DNA of 12,110 bases, taken from Synergistaceae bacterium (GTDB taxonomy: Bacteria; Synergistota; Synergistia; Synergistales; Synergistaceae). Position numbers and translations under genes: made by a program. The first letter of the stretch is position 1. Each line of letters opens with the position of its first letter. The stretch covers positions 1 to 12,110 of the forward strand of contig JAISQC010000062.1 in NCBI GenBank assembly GCA_031274465.1. The letters run 5' to 3'. Below are positions 1-6,413 of this stretch, piece after piece. The notes beneath the pieces were generated by a model. That model was not told the DNA's origin, did not search any database, and was given only the letters and a program-made list of their open reading frames with translations.

Positions 1-3
1 GTC

Positions 4-80
4 TGGTGGGCCTACCAGGAATCGAACCTGGAACCTTCCGGTTATGAGCCGGTGGCTCTAACCAATTGAGCTATAGGCCC
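4..80 (-). tRNA. tRNA with anticodon CAT, probably tRNA-Ile2 (lysidine type), otherwise elongator tRNA-Met
   Basis: Read on the minus strand this folds as a full cloverleaf. The acceptor stem GGGCCTA/TAGGCCC is perfect, the D stem is GCTC/GAGC, the anticodon loop is CTCATAA, and the T arm is CCAGG-TTCGATT-CCTGG. Discriminator A is followed by an encoded CCA (4-6). The anticodon CAT allows Met or Ile2. It is not the initiator: position 1 pairs with 72 and the three-GC anticodon stem is absent. C4-G69 and C5-G68 match the pairs known to favour TilS recognition of E. coli tRNA-Ile2 and differ from E. coli elongator Met, so Ile2 is preferred. Position 26 is C and 27-43 is an A-A mismatch, leaving four Watson-Crick pairs in the anticodon stem. 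The gene follows the ferredoxin gene on the same strand. Identity as a tRNA is near certain; Ile2 versus Met is inference. Confidence 0.96.
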
Positions 81-90
81 ACGAGCAGTG

Positions 91-120
91 ATTATACTAT
101 AGACCCATCAAGTAATGCAA
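91..120 (-). promoter_or_regulatory. Probable promoter of the tRNA gene
   Basis: On the minus strand a perfect -10 TATAAT (91-96) lies about 10 bases before the mature tRNA 5' end. A weak -35-like TTGCAT (115-120) sits 18 bp upstream. The -35 overlaps the last codons of the ferredoxin gene. The tRNA could also be made by read-through from the ferredoxin transcript, since no terminator is seen between them. Confidence 0.6.
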
Positions 121-293
121 CCTATCGGGCAAGTATCTATAGCTTCTTTTACAAGATCCTCCTCGCCGTCCGCTTTGCCCATGTCGAGCAACATGGCTTT
201 GCCGGCATCCTCATCCAAAGAAAAGACGTCGGGGCAGACCTGCATGCACACGCCACATCCGACACAATCGTCTAAACTGATATTTACTGTCAA
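108..293 (-). CDS. Small monocluster [4Fe-4S] ferredoxin
   Basis: This 61-residue cytoplasmic protein carries low-potential electrons. The N-terminal motif CVGCGVC gives Cys10, Cys13 and Cys16, and the C-terminal CP gives Cys55, the usual four ligands of a single [4Fe-4S] cluster. Two further cysteines (Cys20 and Cys59) match the extra pair in Desulfovibrio gigas-type ferredoxins, where a disulfide or a second ligand role is known. The middle is acidic, as expected. The start is TTG (291-293 on the plus strand): an in-frame TGA lies three codons upstream, and GGAGGAG lies 11 bases before the TTG. The partner oxidoreductase is not in the window, so the pathway served cannot be named. It is divergent from the protease gene, has its own promoter, and is followed by a tRNA gene 27 bp downstream. 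Confidence 0.93.
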   Translation of the reverse strand: MTVNISLDDCVGCGVCMQVCPDVFSLDEDAGKAMLLDMGKADGEEDLVKEAIDTCPIGCIT

Positions 294-320
294 AATGGAT
301 CACGCTCCTCCAAGGCAGTG

Positions 321-349
321 ATTCTAAAACAAATCCGGCCTGACGTCAA
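321..349 (-). promoter_or_regulatory. Promoter of the ferredoxin gene
   Basis: On the minus strand -35 TTGACG (344-349) is separated by exactly 17 bp from -10 TAGAAT (321-326). Each box has five of six consensus bases. The predicted transcription start near 313-314 leaves a short leader of about 20 bases carrying the GGAGGAG ribosome binding site. Tandem 15-bp repeats lie one base upstream of the -35 box. Confidence 0.75.
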
Positions 350-350
350 T

Positions 351-380
351 TGAGAATTTGCCGTGTGAGAATTTGCCGTG
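351..380. repeat. Two perfect tandem copies of a 15-bp unit, upstream of the ferredoxin -35
   Basis: The unit TGAGAATTTGCCGTG occurs at 351-365 and again at 366-380 without mismatch, and the match continues two bases further. On the minus strand it reads CACGGCAAATTCTCA twice, ending one base before the ferredoxin -35 box. The position would suit a pair of regulator sites. The 15-bp period is not a whole number of helical turns, so simple slippage duplication is an equally good explanation. Confidence 0.85.
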
Positions 381-422
381 TGGCGCGTTTTTACGGCAAT
401 GGCAGATTGGATATTTACGATA

Positions 423-450
423 TTGATAAGCACGGAGAGTTGACTATAAT
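423..450 (+). promoter_or_regulatory. Promoter of the HtrA-family protease gene
   Basis: -35 TTGATA (423-428) and a perfect -10 TATAAT (445-450) are separated by 16 bp. Transcription is predicted to begin near 457, giving a leader of about 30 bases with GGAGGTG at 474-480. This placement argues that the protease starts at 488, since an upstream start at 350 would lie ahead of the promoter. No extracytoplasmic-stress sigma motif was recognised. Confidence 0.75.
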
Positions 451-487
451 AAAATTGCCTGTGGGTAATATTTGGAGGTGTGAAAAA

Positions 488-1945
488 ATGTCAAAGCGAA
501 ATAAAATTTTAGCGGGGTTGTTTTTTCTTCTGATAGCGGTTTTCGCCGCATCGTCGGGATGGAGGGCGGACATCGGGGCACAGAACGTCGCAAGCGCCGC
601 CACTGCGCCGAGCGTCGGGGTTGACGCGTTTTCAAACAACCCGATAGTGGGCATCGTAAAAAGATGCTCTCCGGCCGTGGTCAACATCGACACCGAGACG
701 ATGGTGTCGCGCAGGCCGCATCCGCTCGCCAACGATCCGTTTTTCAGGGAGTTCTTCGGCAGGGAGTTCGACAATTTCAAGCGCATGGTTCCTATGCGCG
801 GCAAAGGTTCGGGATTTATCGTGGACGGCAGCGAGGGGTATATCCTGACGAACAACCACGTCGTGGAGGGCTCCGACAAGATCACCGCCACGCTGATGGA
901 CGGGCGCACTTTGGACGCCACGCTGATCGGCAGGGATCCTACGTTCGACCTGGCGGTCATTCAGATAAAGGCCGACAATCTGCCGAGCCTGACTCTGGGG
1001 GACTCCGACGCGGCCGAAGTGGGGGAGTGGGTCGTTGCGATAGGCAATCCTCACGGCTTTGAAAACAGTGTGACGGCTGGGATTATTTCTGCCAAAAACC
1101 GCACATTGCAAGCGGCAGACGTCAATTTTCAGGGCTTCATGCAGACTGACGCGGCCATCAACCCAGGCAACAGCGGAGGGCCTCTGATCAACCTTCGCGG
1201 CGAGGTGGTGGGCATCAACACCGCGATCGTCCCATATGCGCAGGGGATAGGCTTTGCCGTCCCGGTCAACATGGCAAAGCAGATAATGAGCGACCTCATA
1301 GAAAACGGAGAGGTCAAGCGGGGGTGGCTTGGCGTCGTGCTACAGGACATCACCCCCGGTTTTGCGGAGGCATATAAAGTTCCGACCGAAAAGGGCGCTG
1401 TCGTGTCCGAGGTCGTCGAGGATTCCCCGGCGGAGCGCGCCGGATTGAAGCGCGGGGACGCGATAGTTGCCATCGACGGCAAGGAGATGAAGTCGAGCCA
1501 GGACGTCGTCCTTCACATACGCAACAAGCTCGCGGAAGACGAGGTGTCGATCGAGATCTATCGCGATTCGAAAAAACAGACGATTAAAGCCGAGCTCGGG
1601 AACATGCCGGGCGACATCGCCACTAGGACGGATTCGCGCGGCGGGGGAGGGCGAAAGGACAGCAAGGAGTCCACCCGCGTGGGGGCGACGGTTGGCGCAA
1701 TAACGCAGGAATTGAGAAACAATTACGGACTGACGTCCGACAGGGGGGTCGTCGTGCTTGACGTGGAGCCGGGGTCGGTCGCGGACGAGATGGGCCTCAA
1801 GGAGGGCGATCAGGTGCTCGAGGTCAATCGCAGGGCTATCGGGAGCGTGTCGGATTGGGAGCGCGCGCTTCGGGGAGACGCCAAGACGGTGGTGATGCTA
1901 GTTTTGCGGGAAGGCAGGACGCTCTATTTCTCGTACAAGAAATAA
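488..1945 (+). CDS. htrA: DegP/HtrA-family serine protease with two PDZ domains
   Basis: Predicted 485-residue periplasmic or membrane-attached protease and chaperone for misfolded envelope proteins. The N-terminus is basic followed by a hydrophobic stretch (about residues 7-22), a signal peptide or uncleaved anchor. The trypsin-like domain shows the full catalytic triad: His124 in TNNHVV, Asp154 in FDLAV and Ser229 in GNSGGP. PDZ1 begins near RGWLGV (278) and runs to about 370; a Gly/Arg-rich linker precedes PDZ2 (about 395-482). Length and architecture fit DegP/DegQ/MucD. The start at 488 has GGAGGTG seven bases upstream and lies downstream of a good promoter; the frame is open back to 350 but that extension is not credible. 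It is monocistronic, ending at a strong terminator. Family assignment is very sure; the choice between DegP, DegQ and DegS-like roles is not. Confidence 0.96.
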   Translation: MSKRNKILAGLFFLLIAVFAASSGWRADIGAQNVASAATAPSVGVDAFSNNPIVGIVKRCSPAVVNIDTETMVSRRPHPLANDPFFREFFGREFDNFKRMVPMRGKGSGFIVDGSEGYILTNNHVVEGSDKITATLMDGRTLDATLIGRDPTFDLAVIQIKADNLPSLTLGDSDAAEVGEWVVAIGNPHGFENSVTAGIISAKNRTLQAADVNFQGFMQTDAAINPGNSGGPLINLRGEVVGINTAIVPYAQGIGFAVPVNMAKQIMSDLIENGEVKRGWLGVVLQDITPGFAEAYKVPTEKGAVVSEVVEDSPAERAGLKRGDAIVAIDGKEMKSSQDVVLHIRNKLAEDEVSIEIYRDSKKQTIKAELGNMPGDIATRTDSRGGGGRKDSKESTRVGATVGAITQELRNNYGLTSDRGVVVLDVEPGSVADEMGLKEGDQVLEVNRRAIGSVSDWERALRGDAKTVVMLVLREGRTLYFSYKK

Positions 1946-1951
1946 CTTCGC

Positions 1952-1980
1952 GCCTTAAACAATTGGGCCTTAAACAATTG
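1952..1980. repeat. Tandem 15-bp repeat between the protease stop codon and its terminator
   Basis: GCCTTAAACAATTG occurs at 1952-1965 and 1967-1980, separated by one G, so the period is 15 bp. Each copy contains the palindrome CAATTG. It lies in the 3' untranslated region of the protease transcript, immediately before the terminator stem. Confidence 0.85.
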
Positions 1981-1981
1981 C

Positions 1982-2013
1982 GAACCTCCGGATGCTCCGG
2001 GGGTTCTTTTTTT
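1982..2013 (+). terminator. Rho-independent terminator after the protease gene
   Basis: An 11-bp stem, GAACCTCCGGA (1982-1992) with TCCGGGGGTTC (1996-2006), contains one G-U pair and closes a three-base TGC loop. Seven T follow (2007-2013). It ends the protease unit and separates it from the transketolase operon. Confidence 0.93.
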
Positions 2014-2033
2014 CGTCCTTATAGTGTTAAAAT
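2004..2033 (+). promoter_or_regulatory. Possible weak promoter of the transketolase operon
   Basis: A -10-like TAAAAT (2028-2033) lies about 60 bases before the transketolase start in the only AT-rich gap available. The matching -35 region would fall in the terminator T-tract (about 2004-2010) and is poor. A promoter must lie in or near 2014-2091 if the terminator is efficient, but the exact boxes are uncertain. Confidence 0.3.
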
Positions 2034-2091
2034 ATCTTGCATCATCACAGTGGTTTTATGACGAGGCAGATTTGAAAGGGGATCGAAAATT

Positions 2092-4053
2092 TTGAACTCA
2101 TTTGTCAACAAGGACGGCATTCCTGACGCGCTTGCGCCTTTGCGAAATTTTTCCGCCGCCGCCATTACCGACGAGCAGTCCTCGCTCTTGGGCGCGATAG
2201 CTAAAAAAAGCAGGCTCGACGCGGTGCTGATGACAGCCATTGCCGCGAGCGGGCACCCCGGGGGGTCATTGTCCAGCATGGACATCTACACGATCCTGCT
2301 GGCTTCCGCAAATCTGACGCCGGAAAACTGCGGCGTCGTATGTCACGACAGGATAGTGACAAGCCACGGGCACACTTCCCCTGGGGTATACGGGGCGCTT
2401 GCCAATTGGGGCTTCATGGACAGAAAGGAAGTCGCGGCGAACTTCCGCCGAGCCGGCAGCGCGTACCAGGGGCACGTCGAACGCGCCGTCCCCGGGGTGG
2501 ACTGGGGCACTGGAAACCTCGGACAGGGGCTCGCGGCCGGAGTTGGGTTCGCGATAGCCGACAGGGTGTGCGGGAGGGACTCCAAAGTGTTCGTGGTGAT
2601 GGGTGATGGGGAACAGCCCAAAGGCCAGAACGCTGAGGCCCGCCGAATTGCCGCCAAGGAAAAATTGTCCTCCATCACAGCCCTCATCGACTACAACCAC
2701 ATTCAGATATCCGGAGCGATAGAAAGCGTCATGCCGACTGACATCAAGGCTATATGGGCCGCAGATGGCTGGGACGTGCTGGAGAGCGACGGGCACGATT
2801 ACGGCGCCCTTTACGCTGCGCTCAAAAAAGCCGCCGCCTCGCCCAGGCCCGCAGTCATACTCTGCCATACCCTGATGGGAAAAGGCGTCTCCTTCATGGA
2901 GGGCACTCACGAGTATCACGGCAAGGCACCGTCGGGGGACCTGCTGGCAAAAGCTATTTCCGAGCTTGGCGGAGACCCCTCCGAGGTGGACGAGCTGAAA
3001 GCCATTCGCAAAGGCGCGCTTCCCAAAGGCCGGGAGGCGGGGCATCTGGATGTATCGCTCGATGCCGGCGCTCCGTTCGTTTATACGGCGTCGGACAAAA
3101 AAGACAACAGGGGCGCGTTCGGGGAGGCGCTTGCAGACGTCGCGTCGAAAAATTACGGCGTCACCGGGCGGACTCCGATAGTCGCCTTCGACTGCGACCT
3201 TGCCACGTCGGTGAAGCTCGATATTTTCCAGAAAAAAGTCCCGGACCGATTCGTCCAGTGCGGCATTCAGGAACATTGCGCGGCAACGGTCGCAGGCGCC
3301 GCATCGACTGCCGGGGTAGTCGCGGTGTGGGCCGATTTCGGCGTTTTCGGGATAGACGAGGCGTACAATCAGCAGAGGCTGAACGACATAAACCACGCAC
3401 AGGCAAAGACCGTTCTCACCCATGTCGGCTTGGACGTCGGGGAGGACGGCGTGACCCATCAGTGCATAGACTACCTCGGGCTGCTCCACAACGCGTTCGG
3501 ATGGAAGGTCGTGGTCCCGGCCGATCCCAACCAGACGGACAGGGCGACGCGGTGGATGCTGGCCGAGCCGTCGAACGTATGCCTCGCGGTTGGCCGCAGC
3601 GTGCTGCCGGTGCTGCTCAAAGAAGACGGCACGCCGTTTTTCGACGAAAAATACGTCTTCAGGTACGGGGAGATAGACGTAATCAGGCACGGCGGGGACG
3701 CTACGATACTGGCGATGGGGCATATGGCCGGATCTGCCGTGAAGGCTGCGGAAGAGCTTGCGTCCAAAGGGGCGAGGGTTCAGGTGCTGCACTCGTCGTC
3801 GCCGCTTGGCATCGACGGCGGCAAGCTGGTATCGCTCCTGGGCGGGCGCCCCGTCGTGACCTGCGAGGACCATCACGCGGATACCGGCTTGGGGGCGATA
3901 ACGGCGCTGCACCTTGCGCGCGCCGGAGTCGGGCTTAAGATGAAAAACCTGGGGGTGACGCGCTACGGGGAATCCGGCGCGTCTGCGGAGGTCATAGCCA
4001 GGATGGGCTTCGCCGTAAGCGACATCGTCTCCGCCGTAGAGTCCCTGCTGTAG
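2092..4053 (+). CDS. tkt: Transketolase, single-chain (fused N- and C-terminal halves)
   Basis: 653-residue thiamine diphosphate enzyme that moves two-carbon ketol units between sugar phosphates in the non-oxidative pentose phosphate pathway. The N-terminal half has GHPGGSLS (54-61) and the diphosphate/metal motif GDG (171-173) with Asn202-His203 further on. The pyrimidine domain has GIQEH, with Glu394 in the position of the cofactor-activating glutamate, and DGVTHQ (452-457), which matches the family DGPTHQ motif. GRS at 501-503 occupies the place of the phosphate-contacting arginine segment, and the C-terminal domain follows. The start is TTG, with AGGGGA nine bases upstream. It opens the long operon, and its stop codon abuts the next gene. 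Length is close to classic transketolase (about 650-670). It is a variant version, with IQEH in place of the usual sequence around the glutamate, so the exact sugar substrate is not certain. Confidence 0.93.
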   Translation: MNSFVNKDGIPDALAPLRNFSAAAITDEQSSLLGAIAKKSRLDAVLMTAIAASGHPGGSLSSMDIYTILLASANLTPENCGVVCHDRIVTSHGHTSPGVYGALANWGFMDRKEVAANFRRAGSAYQGHVERAVPGVDWGTGNLGQGLAAGVGFAIADRVCGRDSKVFVVMGDGEQPKGQNAEARRIAAKEKLSSITALIDYNHIQISGAIESVMPTDIKAIWAADGWDVLESDGHDYGALYAALKKAAASPRPAVILCHTLMGKGVSFMEGTHEYHGKAPSGDLLAKAISELGGDPSEVDELKAIRKGALPKGREAGHLDVSLDAGAPFVYTASDKKDNRGAFGEALADVASKNYGVTGRTPIVAFDCDLATSVKLDIFQKKVPDRFVQCGIQEHCAATVAGAASTAGVVAVWADFGVFGIDEAYNQQRLNDINHAQAKTVLTHVGLDVGEDGVTHQCIDYLGLLHNAFGWKVVVPADPNQTDRATRWMLAEPSNVCLAVGRSVLPVLLKEDGTPFFDEKYVFRYGEIDVIRHGGDATILAMGHMAGSAVKAAEELASKGARVQVLHSSSPLGIDGGKLVSLLGGRPVVTCEDHHADTGLGAITALHLARAGVGLKMKNLGVTRYGESGASAEVIARMGFAVSDIVSAVESLL

Positions 4054-4878
4054 ATGCTCGCATCGGGCGATCTGGTTTTTTTATGGTCCCCGGTCAAGGG
4101 GGACAGTTTCCTCGTCCGCCTCACTCCGGGTTCGACGCAGGGAAGCCACCTCGGCCAGATGAAGCACGACGACATCATCGGCATGGAGTACGGCGACGTG
4201 GCTAACACGAACAAAGGCTCGCCGTTTTTCGTGCTTCGCCCGACGGTGGGCGAATATACCCGCAGGATCAAAAGGCAGACTCAGGTGATCTTTCCAAAGG
4301 ACAGCGGGTTTATCATCCAGCATCTGAATTTCGGGCCAGGGGCGACGGTCGTCGAGTGCGGCACCGGGTCCGGCGGGCTTGCCACGGTTTTCGCCCACTT
4401 CGTCGGCGACTCCGGCAAAGTAGTGACCTACGACAGGCGGGAGGAATTTTCGAACCTGGCGAAAAGCAATGCGGAGCGCTGGGGCGTCGGCCACAGGATC
4501 GAGTTTAAGGTGAGGGACATGAGCGAAGGTTTCGACGAGAGGTGTGCCGACGCCGTCTTCTTGGACGTTCAGAACCCGTGGGACTTCATCGGCGTTGCCC
4601 ATGAGGCGCTCGCTTGGGGGCGGCGCATCGGCGTGCTCGTTCCGACCTTCAATCAGATCGAGCGCACGCTCGTCGCCCTGAGTTGCTTCAATTTCGTCGA
4701 TGTGCAGGTATTGGAGCTGCTGATGCGTTATTACAAGACCGACCCGAGAAGGCTGAGGCCGGACGACACGATGATAGCGCATACCGGTTTTCTCATTTTC
4801 GCGGCAAAAGCCCGCCCCGTCCCGTCGGTTTCGGAATCTGCGGAGGATGCTCCGCTCGTCGCGGCGGAAGATGCGTGA
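4054..4878 (+). CDS. trmI: tRNA (adenine-58-N1)-methyltransferase, TrmI family
   Basis: 274-residue SAM-dependent enzyme that makes m1A58 in the T loop of tRNA. The small N-terminal beta domain (about 1-75) is followed by a Rossmann methyltransferase domain. The SAM-binding motif VECGTGSGG is at 100-108, an acidic residue binding the ribose is expected near Asp127, and VFLDVQNPW (168-176) holds the conserved catalytic-region Asp171. The C-terminus carries the RYYKTDPRRLRP segment typical of the family, then a low-complexity tail rich in Ala, Glu and Asp. ATG follows the transketolase stop TAG directly and lacks a good ribosome binding site, so translation is probably coupled. The last eight bases overlap the start of queH. 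The family call is firm. Bacterial TrmI is usually a homotetramer, which cannot be checked here. Confidence 0.94.
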   Translation: MLASGDLVFLWSPVKGDSFLVRLTPGSTQGSHLGQMKHDDIIGMEYGDVANTNKGSPFFVLRPTVGEYTRRIKRQTQVIFPKDSGFIIQHLNFGPGATVVECGTGSGGLATVFAHFVGDSGKVVTYDRREEFSNLAKSNAERWGVGHRIEFKVRDMSEGFDERCADAVFLDVQNPWDFIGVAHEALAWGRRIGVLVPTFNQIERTLVALSCFNFVDVQVLELLMRYYKTDPRRLRPDDTMIAHTGFLIFAAKARPVPSVSESAEDAPLVAAEDA

Positions 4879-5434
4879 CCGGATACTCCTCCACATATGC
4901 TGCGCGCCGGACGCCACAATCCCGTGGCCTTCCCTCAGGAGCGAAGGGTTTGAGGCGGACGGCTTTTTCTACGGCGGCAACATCCATCCCGCGTCCGAAT
5001 GGGAGGCGCGGCGCGACGCGGTCCTAGCCCTCTCGCGCGCGTTCGGCTGGACGGCGGAGATCGCGCCTTACCAACCCGAACGGTGGCACGAGGCGGCCGA
5101 CAGGGCGGCCTCCGCTCCTGAAGGCGGGGCGAGGTGCGCGATATGTTTTTCTCTGCAGCTGGGCGCCGCCGCCCTCTACGCCGCTTCGAACGGGTACAAA
5201 TATCTGTGCTCCACGCTTTCGATCAGCCCGCATAAATCTCCTGACGCGATCGGCGCAGCCGGCGAGGCTGCCGCCGAAAGCGCCGGGGTGAAGTGGGTCC
5301 ATCGGGTTTGGAGGAAAAATGACGGTTTCAGGCTGTCTGTGGCAAGGAGTCGTGAGATGGGTCTTTACAGGCAAAATTATTGCGGGTGCGTTTACAGCAT
5401 GAGGCGCCCTGGCGCATGCGGGAGCGCGGCATGA
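4871..5434 (+). CDS. queH: Epoxyqueuosine reductase QueH
   Basis: 187-residue metalloenzyme that reduces epoxyqueuosine to queuosine in tRNA, the cobalamin-independent alternative to QueG. It begins MRDRILLHICC, with Cys10-Cys11, and has Cys89-x2-Cys92, the STLSISPHK segment (114-122), a FRL(S) stretch, and LYRQNYCGC with Cys171 and Cys173. These cysteines are known ligands of the QueH iron-sulfur site and neighbouring metal. Many homologues, as remembered, read CCAPC or CCGPC; here Asp14 replaces that third cysteine. The chosen ATG (4871) overlaps the trmI stop in ATGCGTGA. An in-frame ATG at 4847 would add eight residues; GGAGG touches it with no spacing, so neither start has an ideal site. 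The last residues overlap the next gene by ATGA. Two adjacent tRNA-modification genes point to a shared translation role. Confidence 0.92.
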   Translation: MRDRILLHICCAPDATIPWPSLRSEGFEADGFFYGGNIHPASEWEARRDAVLALSRAFGWTAEIAPYQPERWHEAADRAASAPEGGARCAICFSLQLGAAALYAASNGYKYLCSTLSISPHKSPDAIGAAGEAAAESAGVKWVHRVWRKNDGFRLSVARSREMGLYRQNYCGCVYSMRRPGACGSAA

Positions 5435-6411
5435 GCGAAAACCAGTCCGGCAAGCTGTCCGCAGAAGCCCTGAGCCGTTCCGTGTTCGGCGCGCTTGGGG
5501 CAGTGAGGCCGGAGGTGCTGGTAGGCCCAGCCGTTGGAGAGGACGCGGCGGTCATAGAGTGGCCCGCCGGGAAACTGCTCGTGTTCGCCTCCGATCCGAT
5601 AGTCGGGGCTTCCAAGGGCGCAGGGAAGCTGCTGGTGCGCGTCAATGCCAACGACATCGCCTCGAAGGGGGGGGACCCGGCGTACATCGCGGTGACCATC
5701 GTGCTCCCTCCATCGATGGGCGAGAGCGCCGTATCCGCGATAATGGGCGAGATACACGAGGAATGCCTCAGGACCGGCATCGCGATAGTCGGAGGGCATA
5801 CCGAGTTCAACGACCTTTATGACCGCCCGGTGCTGTCCGCCGCGCTGATAGGAGTCGCGGACAGGGCGTTCAGCGCGGGCGACATCCGGCCCGGGGACTA
5901 CGTCTTCGTCACAGGGCATCTCGGGATAGAGGGGATGGCGATACTCGCATCCGACAGGCCCGACCTCTTGAAGGGCGTGCTGACGGACGGCGAGATCGCC
6001 GAGGTGGAGGGCTGGATGGATCAGACGTCGGTGCTGGAGGAATCGAAGCTGCTCAGGGAGCACTCGTCCTTCATGCACGATCCGACCGAAGGCGGCTTTT
6101 GGGGGGGGCTCGCGGAAATCTGCAGGCTCGCGAACCTATGCGCGGACATAGACGCAGAGGCAGTCCCCTTGCACGAATACACGAGGAGGGTTTCGTCGGC
6201 GCTCGGCTTCGACCCTGGCCGCCTCGTTGCGTCCGGAAGCATGATGGCCGTGGCGGGCGAGGACAATGTAAAATTCATCGAGGGCGCTTTCAGGGGAACT
6301 GCGATCCCATTGACGCGCGTGGGGCGCATGACGGGAAAACCGTACGCCCCGCCGGGCGAAGGACCGCCGGTCGAAGAGCTGTGGCCTCTGCTTAAGCGGG
6401 CGCGCAGGTAA
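5431..6411 (+). CDS. PurM/HypE-like (AIR synthase-related) ATP-binding protein of unknown substrate
   Basis: 326-residue protein of the PurM superfamily, whose members (PurM, PurL, ThiL, SelD, HypE) activate a carbonyl or acid oxygen with ATP. Visible marks are GPAVGEDAAVI near the N-terminus, the NDIASKGGDP segment (about 72-81) typical of the nucleotide and metal binding loop, and the HDPTEGGFWGGLAEI signature in the middle. It most resembles the HypE-like subgroup. True HypE ends in a conserved cysteine (PRIC) that carries the thiocarboxamide. This protein ends LLKRARR without a cysteine, and no other hydrogenase maturation gene is present, so a HypE function is unlikely. The ATG at 5431 overlaps the queH stop and has GGGAG six bases upstream, which decides the start over an open frame reaching back to 5380. 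Two runs of eight G (5667-5674 and 6101-6108) lie inside. Substrate unknown. Confidence 0.85.
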   Translation: MSENQSGKLSAEALSRSVFGALGAVRPEVLVGPAVGEDAAVIEWPAGKLLVFASDPIVGASKGAGKLLVRVNANDIASKGGDPAYIAVTIVLPPSMGESAVSAIMGEIHEECLRTGIAIVGGHTEFNDLYDRPVLSAALIGVADRAFSAGDIRPGDYVFVTGHLGIEGMAILASDRPDLLKGVLTDGEIAEVEGWMDQTSVLEESKLLREHSSFMHDPTEGGFWGGLAEICRLANLCADIDAEAVPLHEYTRRVSSALGFDPGRLVASGSMMAVAGEDNVKFIEGAFRGTAIPLTRVGRMTGKPYAPPGEGPPVEELWPLLKRARR

Positions 6412-6413
6412 TT

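Noticed and set aside
350..487. Upstream in-frame extension of the protease from 350
   Set aside because: It would encode the tandem repeat and lie ahead of the TTGATA/TATAAT promoter; the 488 start has an ideal ribosome binding site and begins a normal signal sequence.
351..1980. The two 15-bp tandem repeats as a CRISPR array or transposon ends
   Set aside because: They have different sequences, no spacers, are direct rather than inverted, and the protease between them is an ordinary chromosomal gene with no transposase.
2266..3912. 548-residue open frame on the minus strand opposite transketolase
   Set aside because: It lies wholly antisense to a well-identified gene, has no family motif, and is rich in Arg, His and Pro as expected for the shadow of a high-GC gene.
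2754..3938. 394-residue plus-strand open frame in another frame inside transketolase
   Set aside because: Arg- and Gly-rich shadow frame; the transketolase frame carries all the conserved motifs.
5431..6411. Naming the PurM-like gene hypE
   Set aside because: The essential C-terminal cysteine is absent and there are no neighbouring hydrogenase maturation genes.
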